From Odontesthes bonariensis (lineage: Eukaryota > Chordata > Actinopteri > Atheriniformes > Atherinopsidae): a DNA stretch of 64,000 nt. Position numbers and translations under genes: made by a program. Below are positions 39,230-50,763 of this stretch, piece by piece; position 1 is the first letter of the stretch; each line of letters opens with the position of its first letter. Location: assembly GCF_027942865.1 (NCBI RefSeq), contig NC_134515.1, forward strand, positions 16,717,227 to 16,781,226, read 5' to 3'. The notes below the pieces were generated by a model, which had not been told where the DNA came from, searched no databases, and worked only from the letters and a program-made list of their open reading frames with translations.

Positions 39230-41075
39230 CAATGATAATAATAATAATAAATCAAATTTGTAACGCACTTTTCATTAGCAAAAATCTCAAAGTGCTACAA
39301 AGTACAACTAAAATCAGGGATAAAATCAACATCATAAAAATCATGTGACGGCAGAATAGGCTTGCTTAAAAAGAAAAGTCTTTAAGCCTCTTTTGAAGTC
39401 GCCCAGTGGTTGCGGAGCTCTCAGATAGACCGGGAGAGAGTTCCAGAGACGGGGGGCAGCCACAGAGAATGCCCGATCTCCCATGGTCCTTAATCTGGAT
39501 CGAGGAAGGTGGAGGAGGTTGCAGTCTTGTGATCGTAGAGATCTGGTGGATGAATGTGGAATGAGAAGGTCCTTCAGATAATCTGGTGAGGTTCCGTTTA
39601 AGCATTGATGGGTGATGAGAGCAATTTTGTACTGAATTCTGTAAGTGACAGGAAGCCAGTGAAGACTGTTTTGAATGTATTGAAGCTTCTGAAGGTGTTT
39701 TCTGTGGATTCCAACAAACAGAGAATTGCAGTAGTCGAGCCTGGAGGAAACAAAGGCATGGACGAGAGTCTCGGCATCAGAGAAAGAGAGAGATGGACGA
39801 ATTTTGGAGATATTACGAAAATGAAAGAAGCAGGTTTAAAACAGATGCTTAATGTGATTTTCAAATGTAAGTTGAGAGTCCATTCTTACTCCAAGATTTG
39901 TAACAGGGGTGGAGAGGGAGATGTCTTGTCCAGAAAAAGAAATAGTCGTCAGAGTTGAAGTTTGAACCTGGTGAGGAGTGCCAATCAGTATGGTCTCAGT
40001 TTTGGAGCAGTTTAACTGAAGAAAATTCTGATTCATCCACGTCCTTATCTCCTCCAGGCAGGTAGTGAGGGCAGTGAGTGAAGATGGTGATGATGATGCT
40101 CCAGTTCTAAAGTAAAGTTGTATGTCGTCAGCATAACAATGGAAGGAGATGTTGTGCCGATTAATGATTTGACCTAAAGGCAGCATGTAAAGGGAAAATA
40201 GCAGGGGCCCTAGAACTGACCCTTGTGGGACACCACAGGAGACACAGACAGCCTATTGGAGAGGAAGGATTTAAACCAGTCCAGAACCGTGTCACAGAGA
40301 CCGACCTCCTCATGAAGACGGTGGAGGAGGATATTATGGTCCACAGTGTCAAAGGCTGCAGTGAGGTCAAGGAGGACAAGGAGAGAAGTAGAACCAATGT
40401 CAGCTGCCATGAGGACATCATTGGTGACTCTCAGCAATGCGGTCTCAGTACTGTGAGCTGGACGGAAACCAGACTGAAATTTCTCGTACAGAGAGTGTTG
40501 TTGTAGGTGGAGCTGCAGCTAAGCAGCAACAGCTTTTTCCAGCAATTTTGACAGAAATGGGAGGTGGGAAATTGGGCGGTAATTGGAAAGAATGTCTGGA
40601 TCCAAGTTGGATTTAATCAGAAGAGGTTTGATGATAGCAGTTTTAAGAGGCAATGGAACATGACCAGATTTCAGTGACTTGTTTATTATTTGTGTGATTA
40701 ATGTGCTTATTGCAGCGTGATTGGATTTTATGAGTGACGAGAGGAAGGGATCCAGGGCGCAGGATGAAGGCTTCATTTTCTTGATGATAGTCTCCACTTC
40801 ACTCTGACCAACGTCATCAAAGCAGCTCAGGGACCCAGAATGCACATGGGTAGATGCCAGCCGAAGATCATGAAGGCTATGGAGCTGAGATCTGATAGAG
40901 CTAACTTTGTTTTTGAAAAAAGAAAGAAACAGGTTGCATTTTTGAGCCGAGTCCTCACCATGAGTTTGTTCAGTGGGATTAAGGAGATGGTTTATTGTAG
41001 AGAAAGGTGTTGCATCTGATTCCACAAACTGAGAGGGAGAAAAAGAAATAATAGACTGCACTACTGTCATTCCCT
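39230..41075 (-). mobile_element. 5'-truncated L2-family LINE, antisense
   Basis: On the minus strand it shows the reverse transcriptase of an L2 element: [56 protein letters not shown] and the catalytic YADDIQLYF. The C-terminal region, spread over several frames, and an L2-type 3' end (GTAGCACTTTGAGA) follow, with an (ATT)n tail at about 39231-39252. The endonuclease part is missing. The reading frame is interrupted several times, so this copy is older than the L2 at 23-28 kb and belongs to a different subfamily, with an ATT rather than CCTTG tail. Confidence 0.88.
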
Positions 41076-41104
41076 TTCATCAGGACTCGTTAACTTTTTG
41101 AAAA

Positions 41105-41420
41105 CCCATCTGGTGATCCAAAATGCCATAGCGAGATTTTTGTTACATGAACTGGCAAAGAAGACCACAGACCACATACAAAACCCTTAATGACTTAACT
41201 CTGTCATACTTTAAATAAATCATGATACCATATTCTTCCAAGAGAGCACTTCACAGAAACTCTTTCTACTTCTGAGATTGAAACTTTCCTTTTTGATGAA
41301 GTTTATAGTAAGTACTGGCATGGGTGGTTAATCCTGAGTTATTCTGCTGTGGACACAGGTTACCGGGGCTCCTCCCATGACAAACTGAACATCTGCCCTG
41401 ACTCTATTGTTTAAAGTCCC
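41105..41420 (+). mobile_element. LINE ORF2 C-terminal remnant, plus strand
   Basis: Plus-strand translation gives IQNAIARFLLHELAKKTTDHI, comparable to the IQNAAARVLTRTRKYDHI segment of L2-type ORF2. It is followed by ETFLFDEVYS, comparable to the usual LKTFLFDKAYS near the C-terminus, and by a GGCATGGGTGG...CTGCTGTGGACACAGG region seen in fish LINE 3' ends. It is strongly diverged. It abuts the antisense L2 copy, which may have inserted into or beside it. Confidence 0.5.
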
Positions 41421-44072
41421 GTAGGATGACTTAGGTTATGATTTGGCATCATCACTGAATTTAACTGACCAGGTCTTTAAACATGAATATTTTTTGGCTT
41501 GAGGCATTACATCAAACCCAGTAGGTTGTGGTTAAATGAAAGGTTTCCGGTTACAAATTAATTGTGCAATTCTTTCATCTCATCTCTATGTTTGGTCTCT
41601 ACTGAATACTCCCTCTAGTCCACAGTCAGCTACAATAGAAGGAAAAGTTGCTCACACTAAAAAGTATGGCCTCAGGATAAAAAAGGTATGACCACTTAAA
41701 GTTATAAAGAGCAGGAAACTATGAAAAAAGTTGATGCTGTCAGTCGCTGAAGGCATTTTTGAAGGATGAGGTTACTTTTTATAAATCAGTGCAGGCTGCG
41801 GATTATTGCTCAGAACTCAGTCAATAAGACAAACAAGCAGTACATTATGAAGGATTGACCAACTTGCAAGTTGTAATTACTACAGCTGTGGCATTTCAGT
41901 GGCAAACACTGAATGACATTTAAACAGTGTAAACAGACTCAGCAACGGCAAACCTTAAAACAACACACAAATTAAAAACGTGCTCATTTGCACCATTTTC
42001 AAACTGTATTTTGTGTAGATGTTCTTGGTTAGAATTACCGTAGTCATTGTATTATCTTATAAAAGAATTGTTTCAGCTGTTTCAATTATTTGATATTATG
42101 ATTATTTTGCGAATCACTTAAAATTTCAGTCATGCAATCTTGTATCTCACATTTAATAAAATCCGTTTAAAGTACAAGGACGGTGTGATTGTACTATTTC
42201 AAAATAAATACTATGATGTGTTTTTTTTAATTATTATTATTTGGAAAAGCAATTTGACACCATTTTTGTTTTGTTTTGTTCATTTGTATCATTTTAAGAT
42301 CCGTACATGTTATGTTCTTTGACTGATGATAATTAGAAATCAATGCTAACTACTTGAATTATTAAATCTTCAGACAAAGTCAGTATGAGCTCAAATCACT
42401 GAGATATGTAAATACATGTTAAAAAAAAGATGAAGAAGAATGGATATAATCCAATATGCAAATATGAGCAGAGAAATATTAAAGGGGGTAAAACGGCATA
42501 GAGTGGTCTGACCATCGAAAAGAAGCATTAGCAACCCCTGGAGGCTGCGGTGTTTATCTCACTATAATCTTCCCACTGTTGTCAAGCAAAATATTCTGAG
42601 AGACCAGAAAGAGACCAGAAAGAGACCAGAAAGAGACCAAAAGTTTCCCTTCTGAAAACATCCCACATCCTTCAAAAAGCACACTGGTTGGAAAGATTCG
42701 AAATGCACCACAGATAAGATGTTTATGGTCCCCCAACAGGTGATAAATCTCCTTGTAGGATAATAATGGGAGAAGAGAGGATCTTTGTCTAATTTTACCT
42801 TATAATTATTACATAATTATTACTTTTCATTTATGAAGTTAAATCCCAAGAATTGCTCGGTTTTGAGTCAGAGGGCACCTGTTGATGCATCATACTGGAT
42901 CATTAAAGCTGGAGTTGCAGATGAATGACGTCCAAGCGGAGAACATCTGCTATCACTAAAGACCGCACTGTGTCTCAACATCCCACCAGCTCACAATCAG
43001 GGGAACTAAAAGGTTATGGCTGAGAAAGAGTACCATCAAAAAGGTCCTTTGAAAATGGAAATTAACATTGGTGTTCATGTGGATAATTATTGTTATTCAC
43101 GTCAAATGCTAGCCATTAGTGCTGTAGTGTTAGGGAAAACAGAGGTTTGGTTATTACAAGCTACTTATCATACAACTGTTGCCAGTTGAAAGGCCTCAGT
43201 CGCATTTGACTAACATCAATATCCATATTCCATTAAAACAGACGGCAAAAATGCTCTGCAATTGCCTTATTGTAATAGCTTTTACAATAAAGTCTGAACC
43301 TAAAGCATTTGGCAAAGTGCAATAGCAGACACGTAAGAAAAATTTGAAAGAGCAAGTATGTGATTGGGTTTCATTTACTGGGAAACTGTTGTTGATGTAC
43401 CATTGATTGTTTTCAGCTCTAATACAGTAATGAGATGCAAACAAAACAGCTAGGTTGGTAGATATTGTGGTTACAGTGTATTCATTTCTCTGTGGCTTTT
43501 GTTTCACAGCCTCACTGCTTGGCTATCACAGGAGCAGGGTCTGACATAATTAGTTAGCGGCACGAGTCTTGTCTCATCACCATCACTGTCTACATGAGAA
43601 TCACAAAGCACTGAAGTATGACAAAAGTGATGGATGATTTCCATATCATAATTGTTTTTAGATTGTAATGATTAATGTAAAAAAAAAAAAAAAAAAACGT
43701 GAAAATATTTTATTTATTGATATTCTGCCAGTTGTCCTTCATATTTTCAGATTCAATGAATGAAAACAATATAGTTCTTCCAGTCATATGTCACAACTAA
43801 GTTCTCCGTTTGTAAAAACTGAGGTGTAAGAAATATATCAGCAGAAAAAGTGCTGAAGAGCAGAAGAAGGAGTACAAACTGTTCTGACATATGTCAGTTT
43901 AATAGATTTCTGTGACTGAAGAAGGTGGGGGATGATGACACGCTGATCATGTGCCTGTTTCACTTTGTTTACCTAAATGTGAGCCAGCCAGGACAGCTGA
44001 GTTCATTTACCCTCCTATCAGTGAGAGGGAACCATTCCAAAACAGGGACTGACTGAGGACTGTGAAGAAAGC
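41421..44072. other. Spacer upstream of the masp2-like gene
   Basis: No exon seen. It contains a tandem 11-mer (42599-42640), an A run at 43679-43697 and AT-rich sequence. The promoter of the masp2-like gene must lie in the last few hundred bases, but I find no convincing TATA box. Confidence 0.4.
42599..42640 (+). repeat. Tandem 11-mer repeat
   Basis: Nearly four perfect copies of AGAGACCAGAA. Non-coding, a small minisatellite seed. Confidence 0.85.
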
Positions 44073-47000
44073 ATGACCAGGTGAGTGTCAGTTATTCATT
44101 TTTGGAAAATGATATTCAAAACTGCTTCCATCCAACCAATTCTCTCAGTGGGTTTTGTGTATTTGTCCTATTTTCCCTCCTTCGTGTCTCACTGAGTGTG
44201 GAAATGACAGGGTTATATGGCAACTTCTCATCCCCCGACTTCCCCCAGCCATACCCTGACAACCAGCACATAGTGTTGAACATCACCGTCCCACAAGGCC
44301 ACCGGATCAAACTCTACTTCACCCACTTCAGCTTGGAGCCCTCCAACCAGTGTGAATATGACTACATTCAGGTACATGTAGGAAAAAAAATTCCAATTAT
44401 CTGCTTGCATTGGACAGCTTGCTTACTGCAAGGCCTTTGACCTTGTCAAACCAGGTTTTGGCAGAGGGAAACGAAACCTTGCGGTTCTGCGGCGAGGAGG
44501 AAAAGAACTTTGAAAGCACCCCCAGGAACACCATCATCCTGTCAGCTGGGAACCTCATGTCAGTGGTCTTTAGGAGTGACTACTCTAACGAAGGTCGATT
44601 CACCGGCTTCCAAGCATTTTACACCTCAGAAGGTGATGCAAAATAGGGACATTTGTTGCCAGAAGGCATATGTATTTTTGGCCTTCATAATTGCACTGAG
44701 TAGAGAGTGGTGGAGCCTCTGTAGAAAGAATAGCAGATTTATATAATTACAAGAAAAGCAATGTATTAATGTCAAAGTGTGAGGAACTATAGCAGTATGG
44801 TGGCAGAAATGCAAAATAATATTGATAACTATGAGTAATTTGAGTGATCAAATAGGTATTGTTAGTTTACGTTGCATTAGATCGAGCAGAGACCAACCTT
44901 GCACTGGCTCTGTGGAAAGGGCGTTTTGATGTCGTGTATTAGAAAAGGTTGGGATGGCGCTGTTTCTGCCTCCAGGGATTGAACACAGCCAATTGTTGCG
45001 GGGGAAAGTCTGTGTCAGGAGTCCAGCACACGAGAGACAACAGCTTTGGAAATAAAGAAAGACAACAGACTACATGCATAAGTAACAGCGATAAATTACT
45101 GCAGGAATTGAGTGACTCATGAGTCACTGCAGGCAAAGCTAGACATTACTGAAGAAGGCACCTGATGTCACAAATGGTTTGAAGGGGAGTTTTTTTTTTT
45201 CTACAATTTCTGTTTCCAAAGTTTGCTTTTCTGATCTAAAGTTTTATTTTAACTGCCTTTGAGAATCACACCTGAAGCCCGTTGTAGCACTTTTAGATAC
45301 TTTTGGTATGAACTTGAGTTAAGACAAACCAAATTGTAGTATAATTGTAGCAATAGTGTGTTTAACTTCTAAAAGCTACGGTGGTGGCGTATGTCATTTA
45401 GGATAGTGCAAACAAGTTAATAACCAGAATTTACATAAGATTCACATACGTTTTGAAAACTATTCAAATGAAGTCGATCCCACGTTTTGTATTTGAAATC
45501 TGCTCATGGATGGAAAATGCTTACTTGTTGTGTAGTGACTCACTCTCCACCGTGTTTGTCTCTCTCAGACATCAATGAGTGTCTGTCCAAGGTTGATGGC
45601 GAGAGAGTGTGTGATCATTTTTGCCACAATTACATCGGAGGCTATTACTGCACGTGCAGGCAAGGATACCTTCTCCATGACAACAAAAGATCCTGCACAG
45701 GTAAGAGCCATACAAACTGGAGCTCAAGAGGCATGCTCATCTGGGCGCAATCAGATGTAGTAAAAGCTCTGCGGTGAGGTGCAGCGTTAAGAGCTCGGCA
45801 TGCAGCGTTGATCATTGATTTCTGTAAATAGGGTATGTTTCTCTGGCTAAATAAACTCCTTGTCAGCGCCTTACTGAGAGCCAATTTTCAAAAGAGGGCA
45901 ATTTTCAGAACTGTGAGATGTCTGTGAAGACACGTTAAATTCCACTGCATTTTTTGATACCAACACAATAATAATGCCCAAGCTTTGTCACAATTTCTTC
46001 GTGTGGTGCTGACATAGTTACAGACTTTCTGAGAAGATTACGTAGAAATACATTAAATGATTTTAGGAACATCTGTTCTAATCGTTTCACAGCTCTGCAG
46101 AACAAGTCTTCAAAATATACTTTTGTAATTTCGCATTGGGCCTGGAGTTTATAGTGTTACATACTGGATTTATTTCTATCACAGCTGGCCTGTGCTAACA
46201 ACTTTCGTACTGAAAAGGAATACTGACGCATGAAGTTGTTGATCTCTGCCAGTGGGTGTGTGGCGAGGTTAATCACTGTCGAATCCTAAGGGAAAAGCAA
46301 CTTCATAATGGCATTAAAAATTGATACCTGTGCGCAGCACTAATAGTGCACTGACACAAGGTAATTAATCACAATTACCAGCCGATCTGCCTTAAATTAT
46401 TATACTTTGCCAGGGGAAAAAGGATGGCAAAACAAATCATGCAATGAATAGACAAAAATGATTATCTGCCCACAGATTTTACTGATTATCTAAATCACAG
46501 CAACTCTTCCACGTTGCAATGCTCGTTTGTTTTTGTCCCTAACATCTGCATACTTAATGGGGCAATATCGCAAAGCCAAATGAATCCCATCATTAATGAT
46601 GCCATCATTTTTTTTTCAGTTCATGTGAAAATTTGTATTTCTTTGATTAGAAAAAAAAAAAAAACAACTTTATAGCTGATACGTTCCAATAATCCCTAAA
46701 CCAATATTTTATCTTATTTAGAAAACAGTCAGAAATCTGATTATTGATAAAAAAAAATTGCACTCATTTTGAATTGGATGGCAGTAACATGTCTCAAAGA
46801 AGTTGGGGGTGACCATGTATAATACAGATCCTTTTTTGACAACAGTCTGTAAATGTCTGGGAACTGAGGAGACCAGTTGTTGGACCTGCCAGCAGTCCAG
46901 TTCTTCTACTATAAATTCTTACCATTTTAATAGACGGAGTATGTGGTCTATCATTATCTTGCTCAAATATGCAAGACCTTCCCTGATAAAGACATTGTCT

Positions 47001-48304
47001 AGATGGGAGCATTTGTTGCTCTAAAACCTGTATGTACTTTTAAGCATTGACGATGCCTCTCCAGATGAGCAAGTTGCCAGTTCCAGAGACATTAATGCAC
47101 CCCCATATCATCAGAGATGCAAGCTTTTGAACTGAAGGCTGATAACAAGCCAGTTGATCCCTATCCTCTTCAGACAGTCCATAATTTCCAAAAAGAATTT
47201 CAAATTTCTGACCACAGAACAGTTTTCCATTTTCATTTCTTTGCATTTTGCAGATGCGTTTTTTACGTAGTTTGCCAAACCTCTGCCCATCTTTGCTTTC
47301 CAGAGATTCTGCCTCTTTAAGGTGCACTTAGTGTACCCAAACATGGATCTGACCTTTTCCACCTGACCTAATCAGTTACATGTTCCTTCACCTGTTGTTT
47401 TTTTTTTTTTTTAGTACCACTTACTTTTCCAGCTTTTTGTGGTCCCCATCCCAATTTCTTTGAGGTGCGTTGCTGCACTCAAATTCATAATGAGCCGACA
47501 TTTTTTTCCACCCACTTTCAACATCAGATTCATTTTCTAAATTCTTTTTGTAAATAAAAAATTGGTTTAGAAAATTTGCAAAACAATGCGGTCTGTTTTC
47601 ATTTACATTTCACGCAGCATCCAAACTTTTTGGAACTGAGCTTTGAAGATCGAGGTTTGAACACAAAATATTCAAGTCACGCCGCAGAACGTTCAACGTG
47701 TGTGCCTTCTCTGCAGTGCCATGCCAAAGCCAGGTGTTGATCTCTCCATCTGGGGTTCTCACCAGTCCGGGCTATCCGAGCCCCTACCCACCAATGAGCC
47801 AGTGTGACCACACTATCCGGCTACCGGAGGGCTCCAGAATTATCCTGGACTTCCTGGAACCCTTTGACATAGAGGGACACCAAGATGTCCCCTGTCCGTA
47901 TGATATGCTGAAGGTCAGTTCTGAGACTCCTGCGAGAGTATAACTCACAAGATAATGAATAAGCAATGTATTCCTCTACATGCCCGCGTGGTAGCCTGTC
48001 ACTGACATGTCCTCCTCGGGTGATATACGGTCATGTGGTTTCTTGTATATTTAAGCATGGCTCGACATCAGTCAGTCAGGTAATAAATCAACATCCCTCT
48101 CTTTTCTTGTTCGATGTCTCCTTTTGTAAGATCTCAACGGCAGGACAAGAGTACGGACCATTCTGTGGTCCAACGCCACCGGGCCGCATTGACACAGGGA
48201 GTTACGAGGTGCGTATTGCATTCAGATCCGACTCCAGTGGGAAAAACAAGGGCTGGAAGATCAAGTTCACCAGTACCAAAGCCCAATCTCTCACTTCTAA
48301 TTAG
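44073..48304 (+). CDS. masp2: MASP2-like CUB-EGF-CUB protein without protease domain, 6 exons
   Basis: Predicted secreted lectin-pathway protein. Exons: 44073-44080, 44149-44371, 44455-44632, 45569-45700, 47717-47913, 48131-48304; GT/AG junctions, phases agree, 303 aa. Signal peptide about 1-19; CUB1 about 22-136 ([35 protein letters not shown], very close to human MASP-2). A calcium-binding EGF module spans 137-180 ([17 protein letters not shown]). CUB2 covers about 183-296 ([35 protein letters not shown]). It then ends KAQSLTSN-stop, where human MASP-2 (686 aa) continues into two CCP modules and a serine protease. No usable splice donor precedes the stop, a poly(A) signal follows, and no protease frame occurs before dffa. 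These domains normally dimerise and bind MBL or ficolin. I infer a MAp44/MAp19-like regulator. The symbol gives the locus; function may differ. Confidence 0.87.
45701..47716 (+). other. masp2-like intron 4
   Basis: About 2 kb, the largest intron of this gene, between the EGF exon and CUB2. About half of it is a Tc1-like transposon remnant (46640-47645). The rest shows no exon. In human, the MAp19 form is made by using an exon in the equivalent region after the EGF module. I looked for a short coding exon of that kind and could not identify one with confidence. Confidence 0.6.
46640..47645 (-). mobile_element. Tc1-like DNA transposon, decayed, with long inverted arms
   Basis: The minus strand encodes pieces of a Tc1-like transposase: [24 protein letters not shown], then [25 protein letters not shown], covering the second and third catalytic regions. 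The frame is broken several times. The two ends are inverted copies: CTCATTTTGAATTGGATGG near 46770 and, reversed, CTCATTATGAATTTGAGTG near 47490. Outer similarity (TAAACCAAT...TTTTATT) and a right end containing CCAAACTTTTTGGAA extend the arms. The arms would be about 150-200 bases. It lies in masp2-like intron 4, opposite to the gene. Confidence 0.75.
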
Positions 48305-48442
48305 AACCAACGGCATTTATGTGGAACGCGTTCAAACTTTTTTCAGCAGTCTTGATTTCTTGTTTTGAAATGTTTCTGGAAATTCATTTGCACAAATTGT
48401 TTTGAAATCTGCAATTTTGCTTGATTGTTTGTCCCTTGTGCA

Positions 48443-48448
48443 AATAAA
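48443..48448 (+). promoter_or_regulatory. Poly(A) signal of the masp2-like gene
   Basis: AATAAA, 139 bases after the stop codon. Its position supports the short CUB-EGF-CUB protein as a real transcript end rather than an artefact of a missed exon. Confidence 0.6.
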
Positions 48449-48459
48449 TCAAGATTTAG

Positions 48460-50763
48460 GGGACAGCTTTTTTTGATTAAGTCCAGCATCACATGTGCCC
48501 TGTGCTATCTAAAAAACTTTTTTGTTTAAGGTTATCCCGCAGAATACAGCCACTGGCATCAAACAGCTATTCTTCTGTTGAAGCTGAAGATGTTTTTAAT
48601 TCAATATATTGGAAGATATTATGGAAGTCATTCTTGACAGGCAATAAATGCAAGTCATTTACCTTCATACATTATGCAGCTCATCTCCTCTATCTTTGTA
48701 GGATTTTCAATCTCATTAAATTGCTAAAGTGCTGAATAAGCACTTTTGCTTTCACTTTTCTTTATCTGTGTACCCCAGAGGAGGCCCCAAAAAGCCCACC
48801 GGACTCTGTCAATGTGTGAAAAAAAGTACTTGCCTTTATTTGTCTTATTTGTTATACTTGGGCAGAATGAAGCCAACACGACTTGTCTACGAACCTATGA
48901 CTTTTTAAACCTCAGCATGTTAAATTTGGCTTGAAGACTTGAAGTTTGACAGCCACAACAACACAGCAAGGCAAGGTATGTACTGACCCATATGCCACCT
49001 TGGCATTTGCAATCTCTTAGGTGGAAATCATCCCACCACATGGGATACGGTTTGTTTCCAGCGTAAAATGCCCTCACAGTCCCGAGGGCACCTGGGTGCT
49101 TACAGAGCAAACCTGTACTTCTTACCTGAGCACTGTTGAGTCATCATCTACTCCATATAGACAGTGTGACACACGATAGCACAATCGACTGCTCCTGCAC
49201 TGTATCATACGCACTCCAAACGGTTCAGCCTAGTTGGAGCCAATTGCACAGGAATTACGCACACCATGAAACCCATTAACCAGCTGTTGGAAAATACCTA
49301 GCAGCAGCACGTTGCCAATAGGCTTGGAGCTCATATGCCCATTACTGTTTCACTCATGCACAAACATAGTAAGGTGGTGTCGAAAGAAATATGAGAAAGA
49401 TGTAGCCCTGTCTAATGTTTTTTTATTTATTTGTTTAAAAAAACAAACAAACAAACAAACAAACAAAACTCCTCTGCAACTGAATTCTTTAAAGAAGTAC
49501 TTTTTAAATCCCATATTTTACAGTCATATACACATTCCCACTGTGCTGCATTTAAAATGATTCTCTTCAAAATGGTGACACTGCTCAAAACAATGAAACG
49601 GGCAGGTGACCCTTTAATAGCGCAACAACACAAAAACATATTTTGTCAAATTCAAATCCATAATTTGTATTCACTGTTAAGAGACGGAGGAGATGACAGT
49701 CGTTAGAAATGCCATCTTGAGCATGAGTCACACGGACCCGCACACATTGTCCACATCGGCTTACATCACACAGCCCCCAGACTGATACATAACTTTCACA
49801 GTGGTATATGATAGACAGCCTGAAAGAGAACTTGTCTGGTAACATCGATTCTCGTTCTACATTCCACTATTTATTTCTGAATCCAAGTAAAAATGCTGCG
49901 CTTTTCTCGCTGATGTTTACCAAGAAAATCTATTCAAAGCAGTTTAGAATTAATAAACTGCGAGTAGAGTTAAACGTTCATGGGAGAAAAAACAAGGATA
50001 ACAAGGAAGATAGAGTCAGGATCCACATTATGAGTCTGCTTACCAGATTTCTAATTTAAACTTCCAAATATCGTTATTAATGTGATTTATTCTCATGTGA
50101 AATAATTTAAGTCACTTCTTGCAATTTAAAAGTACATTTTAACCTTTATTTTTAAACTTTCGATCTAATATAATCCAGTGCATATCTTCTATCAAAATTG
50201 GCAAAAATACTGGAAAGCAGATTTTTAAATGAATCATGGAATACCTTGTTCCATATTTTAGGAAAAATGGCCATTTGTTTTCTTGTTTAAATTTAGATTA
50301 GAAACATGTATCAATTTCATATCTGACAGCTAAATGTGGAGGCAAATGCAGGCAGTCAAGCTTTCGGGAAGAGACAGGGAACTAGGAGGAAACAGCTAGC
50401 CTGAGTTTATCTAAACTAAACTAAGATGTCCCCTGTCCGTAAACAAAGTTTCACATTAATCTGTTACTCTGTAGTTATTTTCACAACATGGCACGCATCA
50501 AATATGTAGAAAGCAGATGCAAAGTGGTTAATGTCATGATGTCTTTGGTAAACACGACGAGTGCAGATCATCCTGCTTCTTCTTGAGGCATAAAGCATCC
50601 AAGTGCTTGGCAAGTTTTACTAAGTGATGCAAATGTCAACACCCTTAACATTCACGTATTCCAGCAGTATACGTATAAACAGTAACAAAGTGAATCCTGT
50701 TCTACAGCCCCCGAGGCAGGCAGTGGGAATTCTTATTAGTCTCTGCTCAGGTAAAGTCTGGTC
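48460..50763. other. Spacer between the convergent masp2-like and dffa genes
   Basis: About 2.3 kb. I searched this stretch on both strands for CCP modules and for trypsin-family motifs (TAAHC-like, GDSGG) and saw none. It includes an (AAAC)n repeat at 49438-49467. On the minus strand, AATAAA signals at 50145-50150 and 50086-50091 may end dffa transcripts. Confidence 0.5.
49438..49467 (+). repeat. (AAAC)n microsatellite
   Basis: About seven tandem AAAC units between the masp2-like gene and dffa. Confidence 0.9.

Noticed and set aside
48493-48735. Possible LINE-1 reverse transcriptase fragment
   Set aside because: A phrase like SVEAEDVFNSIYW loosely recalls the LDAEKAFD motif, but no second motif supports it.
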